From Halarcobacter sp. (GTDB lineage Bacteria; Campylobacterota; Campylobacteria; Campylobacterales; Arcobacteraceae), in the NCBI RefSeq assembly GCF_963675975.1, contig NZ_OY780939.1, positions 744,001-808,000 of the forward strand: a stretch of DNA of 64,000 nucleotides, in the 5' to 3' direction. Under the pieces are notes generated by a model that searched no databases, was not told where the DNA came from, and worked only from the letters and a program-made list of their open reading frames with translations. Of the stretch, positions 27,453 through 34,963 are shown piece by piece; positions within the stretch are counted from its first letter, which is position 1; each line of letters starts with the position of its first letter. A program made the position numbers and the translations under genes.

Positions 27453-28798
27453 TTAAACTTGCTCCCAAGGTTCAGGTGTTCCTACAACTTTAAATACTCT
27501 ATTATTTACAGCATGACAAACATCTTTTGCTAAATTTACAAGTCCCCCATAAGCTCCATAACTTATCTTTTTCTCTTGGTTTACATCAACAAAAGCAACT
27601 TTTTTCTTAATAGCTGTATATAAACTTCTTCCACCCGCTAGTAGAATATCTACATTGTGTTCATCAATAAGTTTAGCTTGTTCTGTCCCTGGGTTAGTCA
27701 TCAAAATATCAACATATTTTGCTGCTATTTCTTTATCTTCTAAAGTAGCTTTTCTAACACTTGTAGCAACAACTTCAAGTCCAATATCTTGTAATGCACT
27801 AGCTATTGACCAAGATTTATTTCCACCTGTATTTAAAATAGCTTTTTTACCCTCAAGTATTTTTCTATATGGAGCTAAAGCTTCTTCAAGTTTTGCTTCT
27901 TCTTCGGCAATTACTTGTTCTGCTTTTTCTAGTAATTCTTTATCTCCAAAGGCATTTACAATACTTCTAATTGCGTTACTTGTGTCTCTTTTCCCATAAA
28001 ATGAAATTGAGATATATGGGATTTCATATGTTTCTTGCATTTTTCTGCAAAGAGTGATTAGTGATTTAGCACAAACTATTACATTTAGTTTTGCTGTATG
28101 GGCCATTTGGATATTTTCAATTCTTCCATCCCCAGCTAAAGTTGAAACAACTTTAATACCAATTTTTCTAAAATAGGAGTGTATTGCCACATATCACCTG
28201 TAACATTATATTCACCAATAAGATTTATTCCATATTTATGAACCTCTTTAGGTTCTCTTGTTCCTATTAGTTGATGAAGAACTGATTCAGCCCCTAACCT
28301 TGAACCAAGGTTTTTACCACCTACAAATCCAGGAGAGTGGATAACTACGATAGGAATTTTATGTTTCTCTTCCATTCTAGCGCAAACATTATCCATATCA
28401 TCACCAATCATTGCTGTTACACAAGTTTCATAAACAAAGATTGCTTTAGGATTTTTATGTTCAACTATATAATTGATTGAATCTTCAAGTTTTTTATTTC
28501 CACCAAAAATTACATCATTTGTATTTACATCAGTTGTGTACCCTGTAACAGTATTATTCTCTCCATTGTGTGAAGTTAATGTAGCTCTTGTTTCCCAAGA
28601 AGCTCCAATACATGTTGCAGGTGAGTGTACTAAGTGTACAGCATCAGCATATGGGAAAAGTGCAATTTGTGAACCTTCAAAAGCACATCCTCCAGAAGTT
28701 GCCCCTGGTTTTGGTTTATCACATGAGGCTTTTTTTGTTTTATTATGAGAACATGCACTCTCATTTAGTAGATCTCTAATTAGTTTCTTGTTTACCAT
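27453..28798 (-). pseudogene. nifE: NifE, FeMo-co scaffold subunit, interrupted by a one-base frameshift
   Basis: Two overlapping frames together make a complete NifE of about 448 residues. The first (28136-28798) runs MVNKKLIRDLLNES through GATSGGCAFEGS, HSPATCIGASWETR, YETCVTAMIGDDM, and GEYNVTGDMWQYTPILEK. The second continues as IGIKVVSTLAGDGRIENIQMA and ends VGTPEPWEQV. The break is at a run of five T on the plus strand (28163-28167; AAAAA in the coding strand after codon 212). One more A would restore the frame. Possible causes are a homopolymer sequencing error, a true mutation, or slippage during transcription or translation. Conserved residues are intact on both sides. Ordinary start with a sigma-54 promoter 36 bases upstream. 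Confidence 0.85.
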
Positions 28799-28833
28799 CT
28801 TAGACTCTTTATCTTTAATTTTACTAGTATTTA

Positions 28834-28849
28834 TGCAAGATTTGTTCCC
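28834..28849 (-). promoter_or_regulatory. Sigma-54 promoter of nifE
   Basis: Minus strand GGGAACAAATCTTGCA with GG-N10-GC spacing. It is divergent from, and only about 10 bases from, the promoter of the next operon on the plus strand. Confidence 0.85.
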
Positions 28850-28858
28850 TTGTGTCTG

Positions 28859-28874
28859 CGGAACACTTTTTGCA
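28859..28874 (+). promoter_or_regulatory. Sigma-54 promoter of the NifX-like/ferredoxin/Nfu fusion operon
   Basis: Plus strand CGGAACACTTTTTGCA, GG-N10-GC, 38 bases ahead of the ATG at 28912. Its -24 element nearly abuts that of nifE. Confidence 0.9.
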
Positions 28875-28911
28875 TGTATTTATTTATAATTAACATAAGC
28901 GAGGAGAAGAG

Positions 28912-29298
28912 ATGATCGCTATACCATTAAACAAAGATGACGATACTACTATATCAGATTTATATGGAAATGCACCATACTTTGCATTATTAGATTCAAA
29001 AACTGGTTCTTTTACTGTTGAAGAAAATTCAGGTTGTGGAAATGGTCTTGATACAGCAAAATTTGTAAAAGATGTGGGAGCTACAAGTACAATCTTCTAT
29101 CATATGGGAGAGGGTGTATTTAAAAACCTTTATGAAAATGGAGTGAAAGTATTTTCTGCAACTAAAATGTACTTAACTATAGAAGATATATATAGAAGTA
29201 TTTTAGATAATACATGTAAAGTGGTAACTAAAGATAACTGTGAGTCTTTACTTGATTCTGGTACTACTAGTTGTTCATGTGAGTGCGAAAATAAGTAG
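28912..29298 (+). CDS. NifX/NafY-family dinitrogenase cofactor-binding protein
   Basis: A 128-residue protein of the Nitro_FeMo-Co family: IAIPLNKDDDTTISDLYGNAPYFALLD, VGATSTIFYHMGEGVFKNLYENGVKVFS are the core fold (read as pieces). Members bind FeMo-co precursors. The tail is cysteine-rich (TSCSCECENK). GAGGAGA precedes the ATG. It heads a five-gene operon expressed from the sigma-54 promoter. Confidence 0.88.
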   Translation: MIAIPLNKDDDTTISDLYGNAPYFALLDSKTGSFTVEENSGCGNGLDTAKFVKDVGATSTIFYHMGEGVFKNLYENGVKVFSATKMYLTIEDIYRSILDNTCKVVTKDNCESLLDSGTTSCSCECENK

Positions 29299-29307
29299 GT
29301 ATTTAAA

Positions 29308-29688
29308 ATGGCTGTAATAATAACTGATGAATGTATCAATTGTGATACTTGTGTAGAAGAGTGTCCTGCTACTGCAATAGTTAGTGCAGATGATTCACCA
29401 TTAGATGATCCGGAGTTTACTTATGTAAAGCCTGAGAAATGTATTGAGTGTGTGGATTGTTCAGTTCCAAAGTGTTTTGATGTATGTCCAACACCAGGTG
29501 CTATTGCATGGGATATGCCATATACGCAAGAGTATGATGATTATTATCTACAAAGGAATGAAGAAGGGATTTATAAGATTAGAGTACATAAGAAAAAAGG
29601 TGTATTCTCCCCTTCTAATCAACCAAAACCTTTTAGAGAATCAATTGCAATGGAAGACAGAGTAGAACATAAGGCTTTGGAATTCTAG
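29308..29688 (+). CDS. fdxN: Ferredoxin with two 4Fe-4S clusters, FdxN type
   Basis: A 126-residue ferredoxin. First cluster motif is CINCDTCVEECP (residues 10-21); the second is CIECVDC...KCFDVCP with a loop longer than the usual one, typical of nif-associated ferredoxins. FdxN-type proteins donate electrons to NifB or nitrogenase. A C-terminal extension of about 50 residues (YTQEYDDYY, KGVFSPSNQ) is present. It starts nine bases after the NifX-like gene. Confidence 0.85.
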   Translation: MAVIITDECINCDTCVEECPATAIVSADDSPLDDPEFTYVKPEKCIECVDCSVPKCFDVCPTPGAIAWDMPYTQEYDDYYLQRNEEGIYKIRVHKKKGVFSPSNQPKPFRESIAMEDRVEHKALEF

Positions 29689-29691
29689 AAT

Positions 29692-30663
29692 ATGAAAAAA
29701 GATTTGGAGTATTACTCATCACTTGAATACCCTTTTGAGTGTTATAGTGGTGAGAATGAATTAGGTGATGCGTATCTTGTTCAATTTCTAGATTTTGATA
29801 TAAAAGCTGCAAGTGAAGATTATGAGGAAGCTGTAGAGCTTGCCCATGAGTATTTAATAAAACATATAATTAGAGAATTAGAAGCTGGAAGAGAACTTCC
29901 AAATCCAGGTGAAGGAATGGGATTTATGAAACATAGAGAAGCATTAGCTGCATACAAACAAAAAGATTTTGAAACAGCTTTTAAAATTTGGGTAGAAGAA
30001 GCAAAAGTTAAAAATGATCAAGCAATGGCAAATTTAGGTTTAATGTACCTAAAAGGTGAAGGTGTAGAGAAAGATTACACTAAAGCAAAAGAGTGGTTTG
30101 ATGAAGCAAGTAAATATAACAATGATTCAGCAAATTTCAATTTGGCACTTATGTATCAAACAAAAATAGGTGTTGAAGAGGATATTGAAAAAGCAAAAGA
30201 TTATTTTAGACGAGCAGTTAAGAAAAACCATACTCAAGCAGCTTTTAGACTAGCCTTGATTTTATTACAAGATAGACAAAATGTTGAGGGTGTAAAAGAG
30301 GGATTTGATTGTATGATTAAAGCAGCCTCAAATGGTCATGCAATGGCAAGCATCCAATTAACAGGTATAGATAAAGAGTTACCTGCAGAAGCTGAATTAA
30401 ATGAAGATTTTAGAGCTCAAACAAAAGAGAAACAATTAGAAGTTATCAATGATGCTTTAGATAGATTTATTAGACCAATTTTATTAAAAGATGGTGGAAA
30501 TATTATCTTAGTTGATTATGTCAATGAACCAGAATTAGAGTTAAGACTTGCATATCAAGGTGCCTGTGTTGGATGCTCAATAGCTTCAACTGGTACATAT
30601 GGAATGATTGCCGATACTATGCAAAAAATTATTGACCCAAGAGTTAGGATTTTTATACTATGA
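29692..30663 (+). CDS. HicB-like/Sel1 repeat/Nfu-type NifU C-terminal fusion
   Basis: A 323-residue fusion. Residues about 1-75 (YYSSLEYPFECYSGE, GDAYLVQFLDFDIKA, EEAVELAHEYL, GRELPNPGEG) look like a HicB-type antitoxin fold. Residues about 80-225 carry Sel1/TPR-like repeats (ALAAYKQKDFETAFKIW, ANLGLMYLKGEGVEKDYTKAKEWF, ANFNLALMYQTKIGVEEDIEKAKDYF). The last 75 residues are an Nfu domain with the 4Fe-4S-binding GACVGCSIAS motif. It could deliver Fe-S clusters to a nif partner chosen by the repeats. It overlaps the next gene by four bases (ATGA), so both are coupled. Confidence 0.85.
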   Translation: MKKDLEYYSSLEYPFECYSGENELGDAYLVQFLDFDIKAASEDYEEAVELAHEYLIKHIIRELEAGRELPNPGEGMGFMKHREALAAYKQKDFETAFKIWVEEAKVKNDQAMANLGLMYLKGEGVEKDYTKAKEWFDEASKYNNDSANFNLALMYQTKIGVEEDIEKAKDYFRRAVKKNHTQAAFRLALILLQDRQNVEGVKEGFDCMIKAASNGHAMASIQLTGIDKELPAEAELNEDFRAQTKEKQLEVINDALDRFIRPILLKDGGNIILVDYVNEPELELRLAYQGACVGCSIASTGTYGMIADTMQKIIDPRVRIFIL

Positions 30664-31019
30664 AAATTGCATTTGCTTCTAAAGATAATATCCATGTAAA
30701 TGAACATTTTGGATGGTGTAAAGAGTTTTATATTTATGAAATAAAAGGTGACTCTTACACTTTTATAAAATCTGTTGATTCTTCGATTGAGATTGATGAT
30801 GAGATTGATAAATTAACTTACAAAATTGAATGTATTGAAAATAGTGATATTTTATATGTTCAGCAAATAGGTCCAAAAGCTTCAATGATGGTAAAGTCTG
30901 CGAAAGTTTTCCCTATGCAAGCATCAAAAGAGAATGAAAAGATTGAGGATGTCTTAAATAAATTAATTCAAATGCAAGATAATCCTCCAATATGGATGAG
31001 AAGGTTAATAGCACAATAA
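30660..31019 (+). CDS. NifX-like protein
   Basis: A 119-residue NifX/NafY-family protein. MKIAFASKDNIHVNEHFGWCKEFYIYEI is the N-terminal core and QDNPPIWMRRLIAQ is the conserved NifX tail. It differs from the nifX at 21202 and the gene at 28912, giving three stand-alone members plus the tail of NifB. It follows the Nfu fusion with overlap and is followed directly by the flavodiiron gene. Confidence 0.88.
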   Translation: MKIAFASKDNIHVNEHFGWCKEFYIYEIKGDSYTFIKSVDSSIEIDDEIDKLTYKIECIENSDILYVQQIGPKASMMVKSAKVFPMQASKENEKIEDVLNKLIQMQDNPPIWMRRLIAQ

Positions 31020-31020
31020 G

Positions 31021-32265
31021 ATGAGAAATACACAAAACGAACCAATAGAAATAGCACCAAATATATATTTTATAGGTGCTTTTGACCCAGATATTAGAAC
31101 ATTTGATATTATTATGAAAACAGCAAATGGGTCATCATACAATGCATATTTAATCAAAACTGATGAAGGTGTCGTTATTGTTGATACTGTAAAAGAAGAG
31201 TTTAAAAAAGATTTTTTTGAAAAAATAGAAAAACTTTGTTCTTATGATGAGATTAAATATGTGATTTCACACCATTTAGAACCAGACCATGCGGGTGCAA
31301 TTCCAGAATTAATAGAAAAAGCTCCTCAAGCTAAAGTTCTAATTTCACCTCAAGCAACTGCTATGTTAAAAGCAATAACACATAAAGATAATATAGATTT
31401 TGAGACAGTTTGGACAAATAAAAGTATAAAATTAGGGGATAAAACAATTAAGTTTTTAACAACTCCTTATTTACACTGGCCTGAAACTATGAGTTCATAT
31501 GTTGAAGAAGATAAACTATTATTTTCAGGAGATGTATTTGGAAGTCACTATTATGATAAAAGACTTTTTGATGATTTAGTGGGTGATTTCTTTTATGCCT
31601 TTAAATATTATTATGATCATATTATGAGACCTTTTAAATCTTATGCTTTAAATGCAATAAAATTGTATGACAGATTTGAAATAGATATTATTGCAACTTT
31701 ACATGGACCAATTTTAAGGGATAATCCAAAAAAATATATTGATTACTATAGAAAATGGAGTCAAGATGACTATAAAGTTATCTCAAACGGTGAAAAAATA
31801 CTTTCAATTTTTTATCTAACAAGTTATAAAAATACTCAAGATATGGCAGAAGCTATATATGAAGGTGCTGAAAGTGTAGATGGAATAATTGCAAATGTAT
31901 ATGACTTGGCTTCAATTGAAGAATCAAATATGATAAATATTTTAGAAGAGAGTGATGGTATCTTAATAGGTACACCTACAATTAACGCTGATGCACCAAA
32001 ACCTGTATGGGATTTATTGTCTTGTATGATGCTTCTTGAAAAAAGAGGAAAAGTTGGTGGAGCTTTTGGAAGTTATGGTTGGAGTGGTGAAGCTGTTGAT
32101 ATGATTACTCACAGGTTAAAATCACTTAATTTTAGAGTTCCACCCTTAGAACCTATGAAAATAAAACTAATACCTACAAAAGAAGAACTAAAAGATTGCT
32201 ACAATTTTGGAGTTGAAATTTCTGAAGTAATAAATGGAAAAATGATTGAGATGACCATGAATTAA
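31021..32265 (+). CDS. Flavodiiron protein (FprA/A-type flavoprotein)
   Basis: A 414-residue soluble protein that reduces O2 or NO. The N-terminal metallo-beta-lactamase-like half has the diiron motif HHLEPDHAGAIP (about 80-91) with later FSGDVFGSHYYD and TLHGPILRDNP. The C-terminal half (about 255-400) is a flavodoxin domain (FYLTSYKNTQDMAEAI, GTPTINADAPKPVW, GAFGSYGWSGEAVD). It begins two bases after the NifX-like gene, so it is nif-regulated and probably protects nitrogenase from oxygen. Confidence 0.93.
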   Translation: MRNTQNEPIEIAPNIYFIGAFDPDIRTFDIIMKTANGSSYNAYLIKTDEGVVIVDTVKEEFKKDFFEKIEKLCSYDEIKYVISHHLEPDHAGAIPELIEKAPQAKVLISPQATAMLKAITHKDNIDFETVWTNKSIKLGDKTIKFLTTPYLHWPETMSSYVEEDKLLFSGDVFGSHYYDKRLFDDLVGDFFYAFKYYYDHIMRPFKSYALNAIKLYDRFEIDIIATLHGPILRDNPKKYIDYYRKWSQDDYKVISNGEKILSIFYLTSYKNTQDMAEAIYEGAESVDGIIANVYDLASIEESNMINILEESDGILIGTPTINADAPKPVWDLLSCMMLLEKRGKVGGAFGSYGWSGEAVDMITHRLKSLNFRVPPLEPMKIKLIPTKEELKDCYNFGVEISEVINGKMIEMTMN

Positions 32266-32346
32266 GAGCTAATTCGTGATGGGTATAAAATTGCAGTATC
32301 TTTGACTAAAACTAAAAATTATTATACTCATCACCAATTGGCTCTT
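32264..32346 (+). terminator. Long hairpin after the flavodiiron operon
   Basis: Arms 32264-32288 and 32322-32346 pair over 25 positions with 33 bases between. Twenty-two are Watson-Crick, two are G-U pairs and one is a C-C mismatch. It overlaps the flavodiiron stop codon. A weak T/A-rich tract follows. It is much longer than needed for termination. The rest of the gap to 32587 (AT-rich) shows nothing else clear. Confidence 0.7.
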
Positions 32347-32587
32347 TATCTTAAAATTTTATCTTATTCAAACCTTATTAAAACTAAAAAAATATCTATA
32401 ATTTTTTTCTAAATAAAATCTTAATCTTACAAAATATGTTTCTACTTTACAAAAAATAAGAAGTTTCAAACACTTTATTTTAATTAATTACATAATTTAA
32501 ATGATTATTTGATATTATATATTTTACTTATAATTCGAGATGTGATGACTTATATAATAGTCATTGATGATGCGAAGGAGGCATGTC

Positions 32588-32860
32588 TTGAGAAAAATAA
32601 AAGTTATGGATAAAAAATTTTTGGGAAAAGAAGAAGATAGATTTATTTATAAACTTAATGTAAAAGAGAATTATATACTTTTACATATTTCTAGTGATGA
32701 TATTGAAAAACATACAATCATTCAATATATAAAAACCCCTTTTTATTTGATAATTTATAAAAATGTAACAAATACTATTGATAAAAATGATTATTTTGAA
32801 GTATCCACTTGTAAATCAACTATTGAAAAAGAGTGTAATAGTGCTTGTGGAATAAATTAA
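32588..32860 (+). CDS. Unrecognised 90-residue protein, probable TTG start
   Basis: The start TTG at 32588 is preferred because GGAGG lies seven bases upstream; an ATG at 32606 is an alternative. Residues include KKFLGKEEDRFIYKLNVKENYILLHISSDD and TPFYLIIYKNV (as separate parts) and a Cys-rich end CKSTIEKECNSAC. No known motif. It sits between the flavodiiron operon and nifB and shares four bases with the small minus-strand gene. Possibly a nif accessory gene but with no sigma-54 promoter of its own. Confidence 0.6.
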   Translation: MRKIKVMDKKFLGKEEDRFIYKLNVKENYILLHISSDDIEKHTIIQYIKTPFYLIIYKNVTNTIDKNDYFEVSTCKSTIEKECNSACGIN

Positions 32861-33042
32861 TTTAAATCACTAAGCCCTGATACTTTATATACTACATCTT
32901 TTAATTCATTTAATTTTTTAACAATAGCATCGTTACAGTGCTTATCTAAGTTGTATCTTGTGTCCATAAAATCGTAGATATTGTCTATATTTGATAAAAC
33001 TTCTTTTAATAATTGCTCTTTTATTTGTTCTTGAATAGTCAT
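32857..33042 (-). CDS. Small helical protein, unrecognised (61 residues)
   Basis: MTIQEQIKEQLLKEVLSNID is followed by YDFMDTRYNLDKHCNDAIVKK and a C-terminal amphipathic helix. AAGGA lies about nine bases ahead of the ATG. Its 3' end overlaps that of the previous gene by four bases, and it points away from nifB. It may be a real small gene; support is the RBS and clean frame only. Confidence 0.45.
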   Translation of the reverse strand: MTIQEQIKEQLLKEVLSNIDNIYDFMDTRYNLDKHCNDAIVKKLNELKDVVYKVSGLSDLN

Positions 33043-33108
33043 TTAAAATCCTTTTTTATTTACCATTGATATGCATTTTCTATTCCTATATTTTTAATCT
33101 TTTTTCAA

Positions 33109-33124
33109 AGGAACACTATGTGCA
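33109..33124 (+). promoter_or_regulatory. Sigma-54 promoter of nifB
   Basis: Plus strand AGGAACACTATGTGCA with GG-N10-GC spacing, 47 bases ahead of the nifB ATG. It rules out starts further upstream in the nifB frame. Confidence 0.9.
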
Positions 33125-33170
33125 TAAGTTAAAGCAAATAAAAAAGCATGGCTTGTATAAAGGAGATACT

Positions 33171-34616
33171 ATGAGTTGTTCTTGTACATCAAGTAGTACA
33201 CAAGATAGTTTAGAGCAAGAGGTGATGGATAAAATCAATAACCATCCATGTTATAGTGAAGGTGCACACCAACATTACGCGAGAATTCACGTTGCGGTTG
33301 CTCCTGCATGTAATATACAATGTAATTACTGTAATAGAAAGTTTGACTGTTCAAACGAATCTAGACCAGGGGTTACTTCAAACAAATTAAGTCCAGAAGA
33401 TGCTGTTAAAAAGGTATTATATGTTGGTGGTGATATTCAACAACTGTCAGTTGTGGGAATTGCTGGACCAGGAGATGCTCTTGCAAATCCTAAAAAAACA
33501 TTTGATACATTTAGAATGTTACACGAAAAAGCACCTGACCAAAAACTTTGTTTATCAACAAATGGACTTAGACTTCCAGATTATGTTGATGAGATGATTA
33601 AATATAATGTTGACCACGTTACAGTTACAATCAATTCTGTTGATGAAACTGGTGAAATTGGTGCAAAAATTTATCCATGGGTTCACTGGAACCATAAAAA
33701 AGTATTTGGGGCTGAGGGTGCAAAAATTCTTTTAGAACAACAACTTAAAGGTATTAAGATGTTAGTTGAAAATGGAATTTTAGTAAAAGCAAACTCTGTA
33801 CTTATTCCTGGTGTAAATGACCAAGAATTACCAAATGTTGCTAAAAAACTAAAAGAACTTGGTGTATTTTTACATAATATTATGCCTCTACTTTCAAAAG
33901 AAGAGTATGGTACTTATTATGGATTAAATGGACAAAGAAGTGCAACTGACCAAGAGGTTATGGCTGCACAAGAAGCATGTGGTATGGATATGAAACTTAT
34001 GAGCCATTGTAGACAATGTAGAGCTGATGCTGTTGGTCTAATTGGTGAAGATAGAGGTGAAGAGTTTAATCCAGATGTATTCCAAGATATGACATGGGAA
34101 GCTTTAGAAGATCAATATGATATTGAAGCTAGAAAGAAAAAACATGAAGTTATTGAAAACTGGAGAGCTGCTTTAGAGCAAGCAAATGATAGAATCAAAA
34201 TTGAACAAGCTTCTAAAGAAGAGTTAAGCTCAACTGGTGAGACTAAACTTGTAGCTGTTACAACTGCTGGTGAAGGTACAATTAACTTACACTTTGGTAG
34301 TGCAACTGAGTTCTTGATTTATGAAGTTGGAGATAAAGCTATCAAATTTGTAATGCATAGAAAAGTTGAAAATGCTTACTGTAAAGGACCTGAAGATTGT
34401 GATGGTTCTTATCCAATTGAAGAGATTAAAGATACACTAAAAGATATTGATTTACTTCTTACAGAAAAAATTGGGGATTGTCCTCAAGGTGAATTACAAT
34501 CAATCAACTTAATAAGTGATGATTCTTATGCACTTCAACCAATAGAAAAATCAGTATTTGATGCAGCAAAAAAATATTTCTTTGCTGAAAAAGAATCTGA
34601 ACAAGAATTAGGGTAA
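33171..34616 (+). CDS. nifB: NifB, radical SAM FeMo-co core synthase
   Basis: A 481-residue enzyme that makes NifB-co, the 8Fe core of FeMo-co. The radical SAM cluster motif is CNIQCNYCNRKFDC (about 47-60). ESRPGVTS, SVVGIAGPGDALANP, LSTNGLRLP and HCRQCRADAVGL are family segments. The C-terminal 110 residues form a NifX-like domain (TAGEGTINLHFGSATEFLIYEV). ATG 33171 has AAAGGAG and follows the sigma-54 promoter; the frame is open upstream but is promoter sequence. The stop lies in a hairpin loop. Confidence 0.97.
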   Translation: MSCSCTSSSTQDSLEQEVMDKINNHPCYSEGAHQHYARIHVAVAPACNIQCNYCNRKFDCSNESRPGVTSNKLSPEDAVKKVLYVGGDIQQLSVVGIAGPGDALANPKKTFDTFRMLHEKAPDQKLCLSTNGLRLPDYVDEMIKYNVDHVTVTINSVDETGEIGAKIYPWVHWNHKKVFGAEGAKILLEQQLKGIKMLVENGILVKANSVLIPGVNDQELPNVAKKLKELGVFLHNIMPLLSKEEYGTYYGLNGQRSATDQEVMAAQEACGMDMKLMSHCRQCRADAVGLIGEDRGEEFNPDVFQDMTWEALEDQYDIEARKKKHEVIENWRAALEQANDRIKIEQASKEELSSTGETKLVAVTTAGEGTINLHFGSATEFLIYEVGDKAIKFVMHRKVENAYCKGPEDCDGSYPIEEIKDTLKDIDLLLTEKIGDCPQGELQSINLISDDSYALQPIEKSVFDAAKKYFFAEKESEQELG

Positions 34617-34628
34617 ACCCTAATTCTT
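34603..34628 (+). terminator. Hairpin around the nifB stop
   Basis: A perfect 11-bp stem AAGAATTAGGG / CCCTAATTCTT with loop TAAA, where TAA is the nifB stop. Only TTTATT follows, so termination is probably partial. It ends four bases before the next ATG. Confidence 0.6.
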
Positions 34629-34632
34629 TATT

Positions 34633-34914
34633 ATGAAAAATCCAAAAATAATCTTACTAAAAGGTAATGGACCAGTTTCTATAAACAATGAATTATTGGA
34701 ACTTTATCCTGTTACTACTTGCCATGGTGCAATTGGTTTCCCTCTAAAATCTTTAAGAGCTGATAAAATATATTTTGTTAGAAAGATAGATGAGTTTTGG
34801 GAAATAGAAAAAACAATCAAAGATAAACCTTGCTGCTTTTTATACTCATATGAAGAGTTAGATGAGGAAGATTTAAAGAAAATTCACTCACCAGAAAAAT
34901 TAAATTTAAAATAA
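34633..34914 (+). CDS. Unrecognised 93-residue protein after nifB
   Basis: MKNPKIILLKGNGPVSINNE begins a protein of three cysteines (TTCHGA, DKPCCFLY). It has no known motif. No ribosome-binding site is seen: the bases ahead are the hairpin that contains the nifB stop. It may be translated by re-initiation from nifB. It is followed within two bases by the sigma-54 element of nifV. Confidence 0.6.
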   Translation: MKNPKIILLKGNGPVSINNELLELYPVTTCHGAIGFPLKSLRADKIYFVRKIDEFWEIEKTIKDKPCCFLYSYEELDEEDLKKIHSPEKLNLK

Positions 34915-34915
34915 A

Positions 34916-34931
34916 TGGAATAGTTTTTGCA
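34916..34931 (+). promoter_or_regulatory. Sigma-54 promoter of the nifV operon
   Basis: Plus strand TGGAATAGTTTTTGCA, GG-N10-GC. The -24 block differs by one base from the others (GGAATAG for GGAACAC), so it may be weaker. It lies 32 bases before the nifV ATG. Confidence 0.8.
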
Positions 34932-34963
34932 TATTTATCTTTAATTCAACAAAAGGTAAATTG

